Source: Jacaranda mimosifolia (taxonomy: Eukaryota > Streptophyta > Magnoliopsida > Lamiales > Bignoniaceae). From it: 64,000 nt of DNA. How positions within the stretch are numbered: position 1 is the stretch's first letter; each line of letters begins with the position of its first letter. The notes beneath the pieces were generated by a model. The model saw only the letters and a list, made by a program, of their open reading frames with translations, was not told the origin of the DNA and did not search any database. Below are positions 1 to 12,229 of this stretch, piece by piece. The translations under genes were made by a program, and so were the position numbers. Where the stretch lies: NCBI GenBank assembly GCA_018894105.1, contig CM032122.1, positions 20,929,674 through 20,993,673 on the forward strand. Reading direction: 5' to 3'.

Positions 1-484
1 AAATTCATGGATAGAGGTTAAATCAATTGGCTATGAACCGTATTTATTGATTTGGACTAAATCTTGGTTAGGATTTTAATGATAAGAATGAAATATTAGC
101 CTGGAATTAATAAGAAGTCTAATTAATTTGGACTAAACTGAATTGATATTAGCTTGGAATTGTTATCTTTTTTGATGCTCTTCAATTTTAATCATCTTTC
201 ATAAAATGGTTTTACTTAATTGTCCTATTTTTGTAATTTTTTCTTTATAAAAATACACATGATACATGGCAAGGCAAGAAGCTGTGCTAGCCAAGCACAA
301 CACAAGCATATTTCAGTGCTGACTGTGCTTTCCAGTGAGCTAACTATGCTTTCTAGCAAGCTTTGTCCTTTTTTTGGATATTTTTATAGTTATAGTCTCA
401 GTTTTGCCACGACCTTAATTTTGGTCCTCTTTTGCAAAATGGTTTTTTTTATGGTTCTATTTTTGCAATTTGCTCAAAGAAATA
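1..484. other. AT-rich intergenic DNA, no gene recognised
   Basis: I see no exon, splice pattern or conserved domain. A short plus-strand reading frame at 220..501 has no recognisable motif and biased, repetitive composition. Confidence 0.5.
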
Positions 485-1000
485 AATTAAAATGCTACTA
501 ATTTCATGGAAGAAAATCATGCATCAATTTATTTGAAGGAATCCATCATAATCCTAGAATAATGGATTAGTTCATAATTGAATTGTCAAACAAAACATGA
601 ACAAAATGAAACAACGTCTCAAATCTAGAATTGAAAAGAAAATTAAGGGGAGAAGAAGAAACTCTATTCCTAGACAAATTTGATCTCCATTTATCTTCCT
701 TCGAACTTCAATTCCCCATGAAACTTCTAATCTCCAAAATAGAAAATCAAAATTGGTCTCCTAGCTAAGTGTTTGAAAGGCTTATTTATACTGATTAATA
801 GAGTCTTCTAATTAGAACAGCACTCAAATGAATAAAAAGACTCTTGTGCCCATCTTTAATTAAAACATGAGGTGTCATCGTGTTCGCATTCCCACCAACT
901 TGTGCCAATTTGTTTCTTTTTATAATTTCTCTATTCATGTTCTTGCAATTCCAAACTTTCATCAATTAGCCAGAGAGTTATAATTTTCTAAACAAGAAAA
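485..1000 (-). mobile_element. Inverted relic of an Athila-type LTR
   Basis: The reverse complement of this stretch aligns by eye with the 5' LTR of the Athila-like element near 11150..11460. Shared landmarks are a run reading TTTGACAATTCAAT, followed by a TGAACTAAT word and a GTGATGGATT-like word in the same order and at similar spacing. The copies differ by many substitutions and small gaps. I read it as a solo-LTR fragment of the same family in opposite orientation. The ends are not sharp, and I found no target duplication. Confidence 0.55.
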
Positions 1001-1207
1001 TTATTTGTTAAGTCCTAAATATGATGTTAAAATTAATAATAATGACTTAACACCTATTTAACTTTTACCTCTTTAGCAACAAGTTTTTAGCTAAAGTTGC
1101 ACCATGTGCCTAGGTAGGAGTTAAGCTTAAACTTAAAGTGCAAGTGCAGTATTATAAAATAATAAATAAGAAATAGTACTCTCGATTACAATATCTCATT
1201 CAAATTG

Positions 1208-1242
<35 letters not shown>

Positions 1243-2135
1243 CTCCTGTCTAGTTTAAGTAGTCCAATAATACTTCCTCTTAATTGTTGTGGCTAAAGAA
1301 CATCAAAAGTTTGTCTTTCACAAGAAAAATTGCAAGAACGATCCGTTGGTTGATTCTAATTATTAGATAGTTTAGTAGCTTTCAGATTTTACTAGGATGA
1401 TGTAGTAGATTCAAAGAACCAATTATATCCGACTGAATGAGATGTATGATTGATAATGCATCCAATTTAAGGCATATTTTATTAGAAACTTTTTCAGCAG
1501 AAAGCTGAAGGCCTATATACACAGCATAAATCCTGCAAGCACATAGGCATTATTGTGCATAAAAGTGAAGGAAGCAAGCATACTTCAGCAGGATGAAAGA
1601 TTAATCAACTGAAAACAACAAATCTAATGCATCAAACAATGAAAAACACGAAGCAAAATAAGCATGACCACATCTCATATATTCAGAAATCAAATGCTAG
1701 CACTGATTTGTAAAACACACGAGTAAACTGGAGATACAATCAAGTAAAAACAAACATAGTTTAGAAAAGCTATAATTAGAGAAATGAACTACCCCGAAGC
1801 GAGGTTCTTAAGAGTTTGGGATCAAGGAAATATTCTGGGCTTTGAATTTTTGCAGAGAGAGAGAGCCAAAGTGGTGAAGTTTCAGACAAAAGTACAAGCG
1901 TGCCTGTATTATGCAATTATTTATATTTAATCCATTAATAGACTTAGAAAAGTTCTAAGATAAATTTTCAGTTAATAATTTGCATTGCTGATCCCATCAC
2001 AATGATCTATGAACCAGAGTCATTTTTCTTTCCTATAATTAAAGACAAAAAAATAAATTTATAGACTTGGAATAACATAAATCAAGCAGATGCAGATTGG
2101 AAGTTAGAACCATAGGTTTGTTAACAAAAAAATAG
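1001..2135. other. Intergenic DNA between LTR relic and copia element
   Basis: No coding region is recognised. It contains the TA microsatellite at 1211..1240 and otherwise unremarkable AT-rich sequence up to the left LTR of the copia element. Confidence 0.5.
1211..1240. repeat. (TA)n microsatellite
   Basis: About 15 uninterrupted TA units are visible directly. Confidence 0.95.
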
Positions 2136-2839
2136 TGTTGATTTTGTCTTGAAATTTGGGGTAAAATTGACAAGAAACAGAAGGAACTAAGTGAAATGGA
2201 GCGAGGCGGTTGAAATGGGCAGGAGGAACACACCTCAGTGTGCACTGGTAGGACGCCTCGCGTCTGGGTGCGGGACACGCGGACCAAGGCACGCAGCAGG
2301 ATGAAAACGGGGGTAGATGGGCACATCGCACGCCTGGGCGCGCAGGCTATTGGAACCGTGTGCCAAGGCTCAAGGTTTTTGATCACGGGCCCGCGGTCTT
2401 CTGGAATCGTGTGCCCTAGCATAAGTCTTCTGCGCCAGGGCAAGTGACACAAACAATTTTTGTAACTTTCTCGGCACAAGGAAGTTTTGTGCGTGCCTCG
2501 ATGCGCGATGCAAGCCCAATGGGTCTCAGACTCATTTTCGGACTATAAATTCGTGTTTTCTTTCGAGATAATTCAATATAGACACAACACGAGGGTTTCT
2601 AGAATGCTTTTGAGTTAGTTTCTTGAGATGAAGTTTAGAACGAGGGTATTAGGTGCTCTCATGAGATTTGTGGGATTTAAGTTTGTACTTATTTCTTGAT
2701 TTGAAATCAATAAAATCTTTTTCTTTGTCGAGTGGATTAGGCACATCGCCGAACCACGTTAAATAGTATTGTCAGTTTCCATTAAATTACTCTACTATTA
2801 TTTCATAGGTTTTACAATAGGTCCTCCTGGGTTACAACA
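2136..2839 (+). repeat. 5' LTR of copia element
   Basis: Begins TGTTGATTTTG and ends GTTACAACA directly before the primer binding site. It aligns with the 3' LTR along its whole length but is about 80 bp longer, because the 3' copy lacks blocks within the GC-rich central part. That central part (about 2240..2420) is clearly more GC-rich than the surroundings. A 3' segment with AATAAAATC near 2710 could serve the R/U5 polyadenylation region, but this is inference. Confidence 0.9.
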
Positions 2840-2842
2840 AAT

Positions 2843-2854
2843 TGGTATCGGAGC
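2843..2854 (+). other. Primer binding site, tRNA-iMet type
   Basis: TGGTATCGGAGC lies three bases inside the 5' LTR. It matches the usual plant copia site TGGTATCAGAGC with one change. Confidence 0.85.
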
Positions 2855-2867
2855 AGGTCGGATCAGA

Positions 2868-3335
2868 TGTTAGCCATGAAGTACGAGGTAGAGAAATTTG
2901 ATGGGAAGAACGACCTTGGGCTGTTGAAGATGAAGGTTCACGCCCTCCTGTATTAAGAAGGTTTACAAAGAGCGTTAAAGGGTAGAGATTCCTTGCCAGA
3001 GATGCTGACAGAGGAAAAGAAAGACGAATTCATGGCGAAGGCTTGTGGTACTCAGGTGTTATCATTGGCAGATAACATACTGAGAGAGGTCACCACAGAA
3101 AGCACGCCAACAGATTTGTGGAAGAAGCTGGAGAGTCTCTATATGACAAAGTCCTTGATGAATTGGCTGTATTTAAAATAACGGTTATACACATTGAGGA
3201 TGAAGGAAGGTACATCTATTGCTCAGCATATTGATTATTTCAATAAGGTGATATTGGATCTCGCTAGTAAGGACCTTAATAGATGTGCGTTATGTTCCAG
3301 ATCTGAAGAAAAATCTGATATCGATGGGTATTATG
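2868..3335 (+). pseudogene. copia gag remnant
   Basis: Reading from the ATG at 2868, the product starts with a block typical of copia gag (YEVEKFDGKND), then a UBN2-like region (STPTDLWKKLESLYMTKSL) and a helix ending in SIAQHIDYFNKVILDL. One early stop and a later frameshift break it. The region that should hold the CCHC zinc knuckle is missing: the sequence jumps from the gag helix to the pre-integrase part of pol near 3300..3360. Gag would form the capsid particle. Confidence 0.8.
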
Positions 3336-3339
3336 GACA

Positions 3340-6185
3340 AGAATGGTTGTGAGTATAGAGCTCGAGATGGAGTTTTGTGGGTTTCCAAAGGTGCATTACT
3401 TATCATGAGATGAGACAAGCGGAATGGCCTTTACATATTGCAGGGTTGCATTATTTCTGGTACTGCATCTGTTTCTTCATCAGTCAATGATACTATGAGA
3501 TTGTGGCATATGCGGCTTGGGCATATGAGTGAGAGGGGGATGTCAGAACTGACCAAATGAGGATTGCTTAGATTTTTGCGAGCAGTGTGTGCGTGGCAAG
3601 CAACACAGGGTGAAATTCAGCATTGCAGTTCACAGGATCAAGGGCACTTTGGATTACATTCACTCAGATTTTTGGGGGGCTTCTCAGGTTTCTTCAAAGT
3701 GAGGTGTTAGGTACATGCTAACATTCATTAATGACTTCTTACGGAGAGTACTGGTGTACATGCTGAAGTATAAGGATGAGGTATTTGTCAACTTCAAGCA
3801 ACGGAAAACTTTAATTGAGAAGCAGATAGGAAATGAGATAAAGCGCTTGAGGATTGACAACGGATTGGAGTTCTGCAACAAGGAATTTCAGGAATTCTGC
3901 GAAAAGGAAAGAATTGTGAGGAATCGCATAGTTGTACATAGACCACAGTAGAATGGAGTTGCAGAACGGATGAATAGGACTATCTTAGAAAGAGCTAGAT
4001 GTATGCTCTTTAACGCTGGATTGCCCAAGGATTTTTAGGCAGAAGCGATTAACATTGCTTGTTATTTGGTGAATAGGTCACCATCAACTGCTTTGGACTA
4101 CAAGACACCAATGGAAGTTTGGTCTGGCTTTCCTACTGATTACTTAAATCTGAGAGTATTTGGACGTCCAGCCTATGCTCATGTCTGGGATGGAAAGCTT
4201 GAGCCAAGGGCTAGGAAATGCATATTTCTAGGCTATGCATATAGAGTCAAAGGTTATCGTTTGTGGTGTACTGATGATAAGAGCTCCAAGATGATTATCA
4301 GCAGGGACGTGACATTTAATGAGTCTGCGATGATGGAGAAAGTGAAGCATCTTGAAAGCAGTCAACATGACGTTAAGGAGAATGTGGATTTTGAACTTGA
4401 CGCTCCACAAGTTTCAAAGGGGAAACAAAAGGTGGTAGATGAAGCTGGTGAGAGCGCATTATCACCTAATCAACAGTAGAAAAATGAACAACTACAAAAT
4501 TATCGCTTGGCTCGCAATAGGGAGAGGAGGCAGATCAAACTACCACAACAGTTTGCTTACTCAGATCTGGTTGCTTATGCTTTGAGTTTAGCCAAGGAGT
4601 TTGTAGGAGATGATCCAGTCTTATACAAAGAGGCAATTTCCAGGCAAAATTCTGATAAATAGGTTTCAGCTATAAGTGAAGAGATAGAGTCTCTACACAA
4701 GAATAATACATAAGAGCTGGTTGATATACCCAAAGGGCAGAAGATTGTAGGTTGCAAATGGATCTACAAGAAAAAGAAAGGGATTCTCGAGGTTGAGGAT
4801 GCTAGATACAAAGAGCGATTGGTTGCTAAGGGTTTTACTTAGAGAGAGAGAGAGTTGACTTTCATGAAGTGTTCTCCCCAATTGTAAAACACACTTCCAT
4901 TTGTGTTTTACTTGCCATGGTTGCTCTGTTTGATATGGAGCTTGAGTAGATGGATGTGAAAACATCATTTCTGTATGGTGAGTTGGAGGAACAAATCTAC
5001 ATGAGCCAACTAGAGGGATTCATTGTTTTCGGGAAACAAAATCAAGCATGTCTTTTGAAGAGGTCTTTATATGGCTTGGAACAGTCTCCTAGGCAGTGGT
5101 ATGAAAGGTTTGATGCTTTTATTACCAAGATAGGATATACTTGAAGTATTTATGATTGCTGTGTATATTATAAAAATTGTAGTGATAGCCTTCTTGTATA
5201 TTTGCTGTTGTATGTTGATGATATGTTGGTTGCCTCTAGAAACATATCTGAGATCAACAATTTAAAAGCTCAGTTAAGTGAAGAATTTGAAATGAAGGAT
5301 TTGGGGGGTGCTAAGAAGATATTGGGCAAGGAGATCATTCGGGATAAATGCACAGGATCATTGTACTTGTCTTAACAACACTATATTGAAAAAGTAATTG
5401 AGTGATTTAGGATAGATAAGTCCAAGCCAATCAGTACGCCACTTGCAGCTCATTTTAGGCTCTCATCAGATCTATCACCGACTACTGAGGAGGAGGTGGA
5501 GCACATGTCTAATGTGTCGTATGCTAGTGCAGTGGGTAGCTTGATGTACGCTATAGTGGGCACTAGGCTAAACATTTCACATGTAGTTAGTATTGTGAGT
5601 AGTTACATGCACAAGCCAGGAAAGACTCATTGGCATGCTGTGAAATGGATCATGAGGTATCTGAGAGGCTTTGTAGATAGATGTTTGAGGTATAGTTAAT
5701 TGAATTATACTACGAGAATTATTGGCTATGTGGATGCGGATTATGCAGGAGATTTGGATATCAGAAGGTCTATGACAGGCTATGTGTTTTGTGTATCAAG
5801 TTATACGGTTAGCTGGACAGCAACTTTCTAGTCATCAGTTGCAGTGTCCACAACATAAGCTGAGTACATGGGTTTGGCTGAAGGCGAGAAGGAAGGCATT
5901 TGGCTAAAGGGGCTAATTGAGGATATGGGTATGGATTCTGATATTACTTCAATATTTTGTGATAGTCAGAGCACCATACACTTGTCAAAGAATTAAGCAT
6001 TTCATGAGAGAACGAAGCACATAGATGTAAGGTATCACTTTGTTCGGGATATGGTGTCTCAAGGTATCATTCAAGTTGACAAGGTTGGGACTAAGGATAA
6101 TCCGTCAGACATGTTGACTAATGCTGTTACAGTAATCAAATTCGAGCATTGCTTGGATTTGATTAACATTTGCAGACTTAGATGA
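3340..6185 (+). pseudogene. copia pol remnant (integrase, reverse transcriptase, RNase H)
   Basis: Domains appear in copia order. A gag-pre-integrase block (LWHMRLGHMSERGM) lies near 3500. The integrase core runs about 3590..4100, with HSDFWG, RIDNGLEF and NGVAERMNR carrying the D, D and E residues. The post-integrase region runs to about 4470. Reverse transcriptase spans about 4670..5300 with MDVKTSFLYG and YVDDMLVAS. RNase H spans about 5690..6185 with [10 protein letters not shown] and SKN-AFHERTKHIDVRYH. In-frame stops include a TAG in place of glutamine before NGVAERM and a TAG in place of tryptophan in KDF(W)AEAIN, and a frameshift lies near 4850. The frame ends at TGA 6183..6185. The polyprotein would reverse-transcribe and integrate the element, but this copy cannot encode it intact. 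Confidence 0.9.
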
Positions 6186-6235
6186 TGGGCACTTTTAGGG
6201 GTAGGGACAAAGAAGATGGATGGTGAATCTCAAGT

Positions 6236-6248
6236 CAAGGTGGAGAAT
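6236..6248 (+). other. Polypurine tract of copia element
   Basis: CAAGGTGGAGAAT lies immediately upstream of the 3' LTR start, at the position and with the composition usual for plant copia elements. Confidence 0.8.
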
Positions 6249-6869
6249 TGTTGATTTTGCCTTGAAATTTAGGGTAAAATTGACAAGAAATGGAATGAAC
6301 GGAGTGAAACGGTCGAAATGGGCACAAGGAACACACCCCAACGTGCACCAGCAGGACGCTGCATACTGGGGCGTGGGACAGGCGCACAGGCTACTGGAAC
6401 CACATGCCCAGGAGCAAAGTTTCTGCACCCAGGCACGCGGTCTACTGGAATTGTGTGCCTTGGCGCAAGTCTTTCAAGCTAGGGTGTGAGGACAAATTTT
6501 GTGCCGAAAAGCAGTTTTGTGCGTGCCCCGGCGCGCGGTGCAAGCCCAATGGGCCCAGGACTCATTTTCAGGCTATAAATTCATGTTGTCTTCCGGGACA
6601 ATTCAACACAGATATAACACGGGGATTTCTAGATTGCTTTTGAGTTAGTTTCTCAAGACGGAGTTTAGAATAAGGGTGTTAGGTGTTCTCGTGAGATTTG
6701 TGGGATTCAAGTTTGTATTTGTTACTTGATTTGAAATCAATAAAATCTTTTTCTTTGTCGGGTGGATTAGGTATATCGCCGAACCACGTTAAATATTATT
6801 GTCAGTTTTCATTGAATTATTTTACAGTTATTTCATAGTTTTTACAATCGAACCTCTTGGGTTTCAACA
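6249..6869 (+). repeat. 3' LTR of copia element
   Basis: Begins TGTTGATTTTG and ends GTTTCAACA. It matches 2136..2839 with many transitions and a shortened GC-rich centre (621 versus 704 bp). The visible divergence between the LTRs points to an old insertion. Confidence 0.9.
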
Positions 6870-8335
6870 TGTTGCAATGAAATATTATCAGTGAGAGTGA
6901 TATGATCTTAAACTTAAATGATAAATATGTATCATATGTGGAAAATGTTAGTGAGGATGAACTTAAGGCTTGCGAAGATGCAATCACTTAATATATTGTA
7001 GCAAAATTTGTCAACACCTCATAAACAAGGAAAAAAGTTAATGAATTCAAGTGCTTGCTAATAGCTATTTAATTTGATATGGGAGTTTGTTCAACAACTC
7101 CACACTTAGAAGTGAATATACTCGAAAAAGTTACACCTCTGCGTAGGAATATTTCAATGATAAAACAACGAGTTTCTATTGGGAATTTAAGGAAAATCCA
7201 AAAAATGACTGCCATATAGGCTAATTACACAAGCAAATGAGATATGCTTCAGGTCATACCTGACGAGAGAATCCATGCATGCGTGCTGTCGTCTTCCTCA
7301 TCAAAACCATTTTCTGGAACTAATTAAAGAAAATGGAGGTGCAACACTCTTAACCTAATAGGATTGAACTATTCTGGAAGGAAATATCAACATGGTTAAG
7401 GAAAAAAAATATGAGTTGCAAATCTTAATCTAAAGTGGTTCAAGAAGAATGTAAAAATAAATTCAAACACTAATGTTATAATCTCGTTGTGCAAGATTTT
7501 AGCATTACAAATTTATAACTAGTATAATATGTAAACATTCCATTGCAAAAATTTTTTGCATTGAAAGAGCATCAATTCATTTAAGGATGATGTCATAAGA
7601 ATATATTAGCAAAGTCATCTAAACCATGCCAATATGAAACAAAATTCACAATTTTTGTAATCTCATTAGTGTGGACATATAAAACTAAGGCTCATTCAGT
7701 AATAAAGTTGGATTTTTTTTTTCCATAGATCATAATTAAAACTGCAAATGACTAAATCCTTGCATGCTAATAGCAAATTAGAAATTTTCTCTAACAAAAC
7801 TCCTGAACTTACCCACAATCGGCATCATGTGGTATTGAGATATTGTCAATTTTATCTATTTTTAGCGCTTTGTTTTGCTTCATATGCCTCATCAATGGAT
7901 GCAAAAGACCATCATATATCAATAGATTAAGTACCAAAATATACTGCACTGTTCCTCATCATTCCACTAAAAATTCCTTTTGATTTTGCCGAGGTGATGA
8001 AATTTAAGGAAAAGTAATATACACAATAAACCAAAACTAAAATATAGTTAAAAAATCTTTAAATGGAAAAATAAAGAGGCTATAATTTATTTTATTGTAT
8101 CATACTGCTAAATATTTAAAAAAAATATATACTTTTGGAGGCATTTTAATTCTAAAAAATCTAGAAAATGGGAATAGCAACTCCCTACGACAAATGACTA
8201 AAAAATAAAGCAATAAATTATAACAGTAAGAAAGCTAGAGTAATTTCTGTGGAAGGCCCTAAACCTAGCCTTACTCATCAATTGAGAAGGTAGGACATGC
8301 AAACGGAGGAGAGAGCATAGATTTCTCTAATGACA
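6870..8335. other. Intergenic AT-rich DNA, no gene recognised
   Basis: Only short frames with no conserved motif are present (for example 7748..7930). No splice-supported exon or terminal repeat was identified. Confidence 0.5.
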
Positions 8336-9055
8336 TGATTGATATGTAAGAATGAAGTGGGAATGGAATGAGCAATCCTAATTCTATTTTTAAATCTATA
8401 ATTGGCAAAATTTAAAAGTGGGAATCCTCATTTCTGTAGGAGGAATCCTCATTTCTAAAAACATAAGTTTAGGCATTTCTTCCCTCCTCCGTAGGTTTAG
8501 CTATTCCCTATCTATTAAATATGGACTTATTTTTGTATCTAATAAAATCACCCTCTAATATTTAATAGAATTTTAAACCATAACAAAAACCTTCGAATAT
8601 GTCTTCTTGATAATATCTTCTATCTACAAGGATTTCTCCCACAATCTTGAAGCTCTAGTAAAAAGAAAATTGATTAGGTATTGCATCCTTTTATTTTTAC
8701 CCATAAAAAATTAATTTTACTTTCAAAAATATAAATAAATCATTGTCCTCGTCATATACTTTTACAAAATAAAAAATTAAAGATTGCATAAAAAATGTAG
8801 AATTATGAGATATAAATAATTTATTAATAAAATATTTTATTTAATAATTTTTGTATTTGATCATTTGAAATACTTTTGTTCCATTCCTATCTATATTGCT
8901 AAATATTAATCATGAAATTAGAATGAAGTAAAGAATAACGATTACATTCCTTCATCATTCTTTTAACATACCAAGTATAGGATAACTTATACTAACATCT
9001 TTACTTTCTCATGTTCGTTCCATTCCCATCTAATTTCATTAATGGATACTAATGA
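8336..9055. mobile_element. MITE-like element, copy 1 of a two-copy family
   Basis: The left end (TGATTGATATGTAAGAATG then GTGGGAATGGAATG) is an imperfect inverted match to the right end (CATTCCCATCTAATTTC ... GGATACTAATGA). The right-hand 120 bp aligns in the same order with the right end of the element at 15831..16963, including a CATACCAA..TAGGATAA..TATACTAAC series. The interior is AT-rich and non-coding. The target duplication could not be fixed, so the superfamily is not assigned. Confidence 0.6.
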
Positions 9056-9239
9056 CCACCGAAGAAGATAATGAAGGAGAATTATGTTAAGCCTTTATAA
9101 GGTGCAATGCATGCACGGTTGACGAATAAAGAGAGAGAAGTTACCTGGTGGAAGCGAGAGCTTTCCATGCGCATGAGGAAAATGGGAAAAGTGAAAATAA
9201 GGGTTTGCTGGGGAAAGGGGATAGTAAAAATGGAATATG

Positions 9240-9545
9240 CATAGGCACTTAGCGACGGTTACTAATTTTATGCATTAGCAGCTATCTGAGTAAACTGCCT
9301 CAAAATCATTTTTCATTTACCAACTGTTAATAGAAAACAACTGCAAAAGGTTTTCTAAATCCCATCGTGAAAACTTTTTTATGTCGTGGCAGTTAATGTA
9401 CAACAACCACAATAGCTTTTCAATTTTTGGTAATTAATGTAAAATCATTGTTGAAAGATTTCTGTTTGGCGACGGTTTCAAGACCGCCTTCGTAGACATC
9501 CATAAATTTTGTTCGGTCGCGGCTTTGGGGCTAATTGCCGCACAA
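9240..9545. mobile_element. Possible CACTA-type subterminal repeat remnant
   Basis: The stretch holds degenerate direct and inverted copies of a short word (GCGACGGTT at 9251 and 9469, with related GACCGCC and GTCGCGG words). This resembles the subterminal repeats of plant CACTA elements. I could not find convincing CACTA/TAGTG ends, so the call is weak. Confidence 0.3.
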
Positions 9546-10152
9546 CAAAAATTCAATATTCTTTTAAAAATACACTATTTGGGGAGGCAATGATTATATA
9601 CATTCGGTGTCCGCCAAATAATATAAAAAATTAATAGAATAGGTGAAGTATTATTCATTCTCATCCTTTTGAACCAGTACTGGTTTAGTTTTTAAAAAAT
9701 AAAAAAAAAAAAAAATTGATCTAAGATATTTATCAATTACAACATAATTTATTATGATAATTATTACATCGTTCTCCCTTATTATTACAAGTGATTACAC
9801 TAATTTTGCTTCCTGATATTAAAATTACAACTAAGTACCTCCTTTAATTTGACTATTGGAAATTTGCCGAAATTGATGGAATTTGTCAAATGAAAAATTT
9901 GCACTTTAATATAATTGAATAAAAAAAATAAAATTATTTAAAACATATATTTTAAGAGGTTAAAATGCACTTCCACTCTTATTGTGCAATTTTCTATTTG
10001 AACACTGAACACTCATCTTCAATGTGTGTATCTTACTAGTTATTCCCTCTCTGATAACTCTTTTGACTTGAAGGCTCCCTCTCACGCCACACTCTTATCA
10101 TTTTCTCTCAGTTATTTTCTTTTAGTTCTCTCAACTATTCTCTCTGGTTGCG

Positions 10153-10178
10153 TCTCTCTCTCTCTCTCTCTCTCTCTC
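10153..10178. repeat. (CT)n microsatellite
   Basis: About 13 CT units within a wider pyrimidine-rich tract. Confidence 0.95.
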
Positions 10179-10222
10179 GTCATCTGCCATCCCTAGCTCT
10201 CGATGTGTTTCTGATCTCATCG

Positions 10223-10244
10223 ATATATATATATATATATATAT
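10223..10244. repeat. (AT)n microsatellite
   Basis: About 11 AT units visible directly. Confidence 0.95.
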
Positions 10245-10984
10245 GAGGGCAATTTGAAAATTTCTTTAAAATTTCAACAATAAAAACATCTCATTCTAGT
10301 AATTTGATTGATGGAGTTGACTGTAAGATGAAAATAAGGGACGTATGTGTGCTTTTAAAATTAAGAGGGAAGGTTTGTGACACTCTATACATAGTTACAA
10401 GGGAGGCTAGCTGTTGCAAGTGTTACAAAGAGAATTAATGAATCAAAACCTTTTGCTAGAAGCATACAACAAGTTCATTTCCTCATTGTTTTGAATGACA
10501 AGATGTCAACAATCAATGGACGACTGAAGGTTATATAGCAAATGTAATAAAAAGGATACAATCTGAAATAAGACTTATGGTTGAAGAAGATTACATTAGT
10601 GAAAAAGATAGATAAAAAGCCAAAATAGGAAAATCACCAAGAACAGAAATAAGAAAATAACATCTAAATTTCTAATGATGATGATAATTCAAGATTTAAA
10701 AAAGAAAAACAAGAAGAAGAGAACTCAAGCTGTCAAAACCAAAAAAGAGAAATAGTGACACAATTATATATTATCAAATAATTAAATATTACGGAATCAA
10801 AAATTAAGTATTTCAGTATTTAATAAAGTTAAACTTTGTTGTAATAAAATTATCATTATCTTAAGATATTCATCCACTTTCAAGAAAACAAATATTAGCT
10901 TTGCGAATATTACTACAAACACAATTCGTAGTGTTAACAATTCATTTTAATATCAAATTGAGAATTTAACAAATAATTTTTCTT

Positions 10985-12076
10985 CTTAAAATTATAATTT
11001 TGTTGGTAATTGATGAAAATTTGGACTTACAAGAATACAAGGTGAAAGATGCAAAAAAGGATAGCCCAACGCAAGTTGGAGGGAAAGTTGGCATGATTTC
11101 GGACTTGCAAAAGACTCATTCTATTTATTTATTTTTCCAAAAGACCTTGTTATCCAATATAAATAGTTTTTTCAAGCATTTATTTAGGATTCTGATTTTG
11201 ATTTCTTGGTTGGACACCAAAAGTTTTGCAACTATTTAGGGTTTGAAGGAGGACAAAGTGGAAATTAGATTTGTTTAGAAATAGATTTTTTTTTTCTCCC
11301 TTTAACTTTCTTTTCATGTCTGTACTTTTCACGAAGCTTCATTTTATTCATGTGTTGTTTGACAATTCAATCATGAACTAATTCAATATTAAATTGTGAT
11401 GGATTTTTTCGAATAAGTTGACAACATTATTTTCTTCTATGAGAGAATTTAAGTTATTTCTTCATTTGTGCATTTTTTCCTATTTGATTGTTTGATCAAG
11501 AATTTGAATGTATTTGTAAACCCTACAAAATTTGAAAACATTGATTTACAGTTGATTAACAATAGAAGAGCCTAGAATTAGTAATTCACAATTGATGGCT
11601 GAATTAATTAATTTATGGATAGGATAGAAATATACCTGCTTCCCTTAGGTGGTCAATTGAGTGCTATAATTCTATCCATAATTTAGTTAATTAATATAGG
11701 AATATAGTAATGACAGATTAGGGATTTCACTGCAAATAATTCAGAAGAACCCCATAGTTACATAAGACTTAAATTTAATGACCTATTATTAATTTTATAG
11801 GGAGGAAATAACGTAATCAATCAATTGATTGATGAAACCATAATATAAGATTCCACATTTTGATCAAAACTTAATTAGTGACTTTTTCTTATTTTTACTA
11901 GTTCAATTTTCGATTTGATACATTTAATTAGTTGTTTGGAAAAAACAAGTGCATAATAATTGGTATTTAGTAGCAAATAGTTTAGTTTCTCGTGGGATCG
12001 AGATTTTTTTCATCATTTACTTGTTGCGGTACATCCAATTGTGTGATTGTTTGCATTACTCATTTTGAAACCAACA
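10985..12076 (+). repeat. 5' LTR of Athila-like element (left edge approximate)
   Basis: The right edge is set by CCAACA directly before the primer site. The segment 11860..12076 aligns with 15131..15369, sharing a GTGGGATCGA word and a TTACTTG..GATACAT-type stretch. The segment 11150..11460 aligns inverted with 485..1000. I saw no clear TG start. Confidence 0.6.
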
Positions 12077-12080
12077 ATTT

Positions 12081-12098
12081 TGGCATCATTGTCGGAGA
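12081..12098 (+). other. Primer binding site, degenerate tRNA-Asp type
   Basis: TGGCATCATTGTCGGAGA differs from the usual Athila/Tat site TGGCGCCGTTGCCGGGGA mainly by C-to-T or G-to-A changes, as expected from decay of methylated cytosines. Confidence 0.75.
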
Positions 12099-12229
12099 AT
12101 TAAAATTATGTTGTTTCTACTAGTATTAATTTTAAACAACATATTTTGGTTCAAACTTTTTATTTATTTATTTGATTATTTTATTTTGTTTGTTTATTTT
12201 AGGGATCTCTACAATCAAATACAGAATAA

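Larger units (their letters stand above)
2136..6869 (+). mobile_element. Ty1/copia LTR retrotransposon, complete layout but inactivated
   Basis: The element has two LTRs (2136..2839 and 6249..6869), an initiator-tRNA-Met primer binding site, gag, a pol with integrase before reverse transcriptase (the copia order), RNase H and a polypurine tract. Conserved blocks resemble the Tork/Tnt1 lineage, for example the post-integrase FLGYA..VKGYRLWC region and the YVDD reverse transcriptase box. Several in-frame stops and frameshifts, plus a deletion between gag and the integrase domain, make it non-functional. The bases flanking the two LTRs (AATAG left, TGTTG right) do not form a target duplication, so one end may be rearranged or mutated. 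Lineage assignment is inferred from motifs only. Confidence 0.92.
9546..10984. other. Intergenic DNA with microsatellites
   Basis: No coding region is recognised. The stretch from 10040 to 10200 is pyrimidine-rich and ends in the CT and AT microsatellites listed separately. It resembles a 5' untranslated region, but no following exon was found. Confidence 0.45.

Noticed and set aside
2039..2479. Minus-strand 146-codon frame
   Set aside because: It covers the GC-rich part of the copia LTR in antisense. The other LTR has a similarly meaningless frame at 6195..6428.
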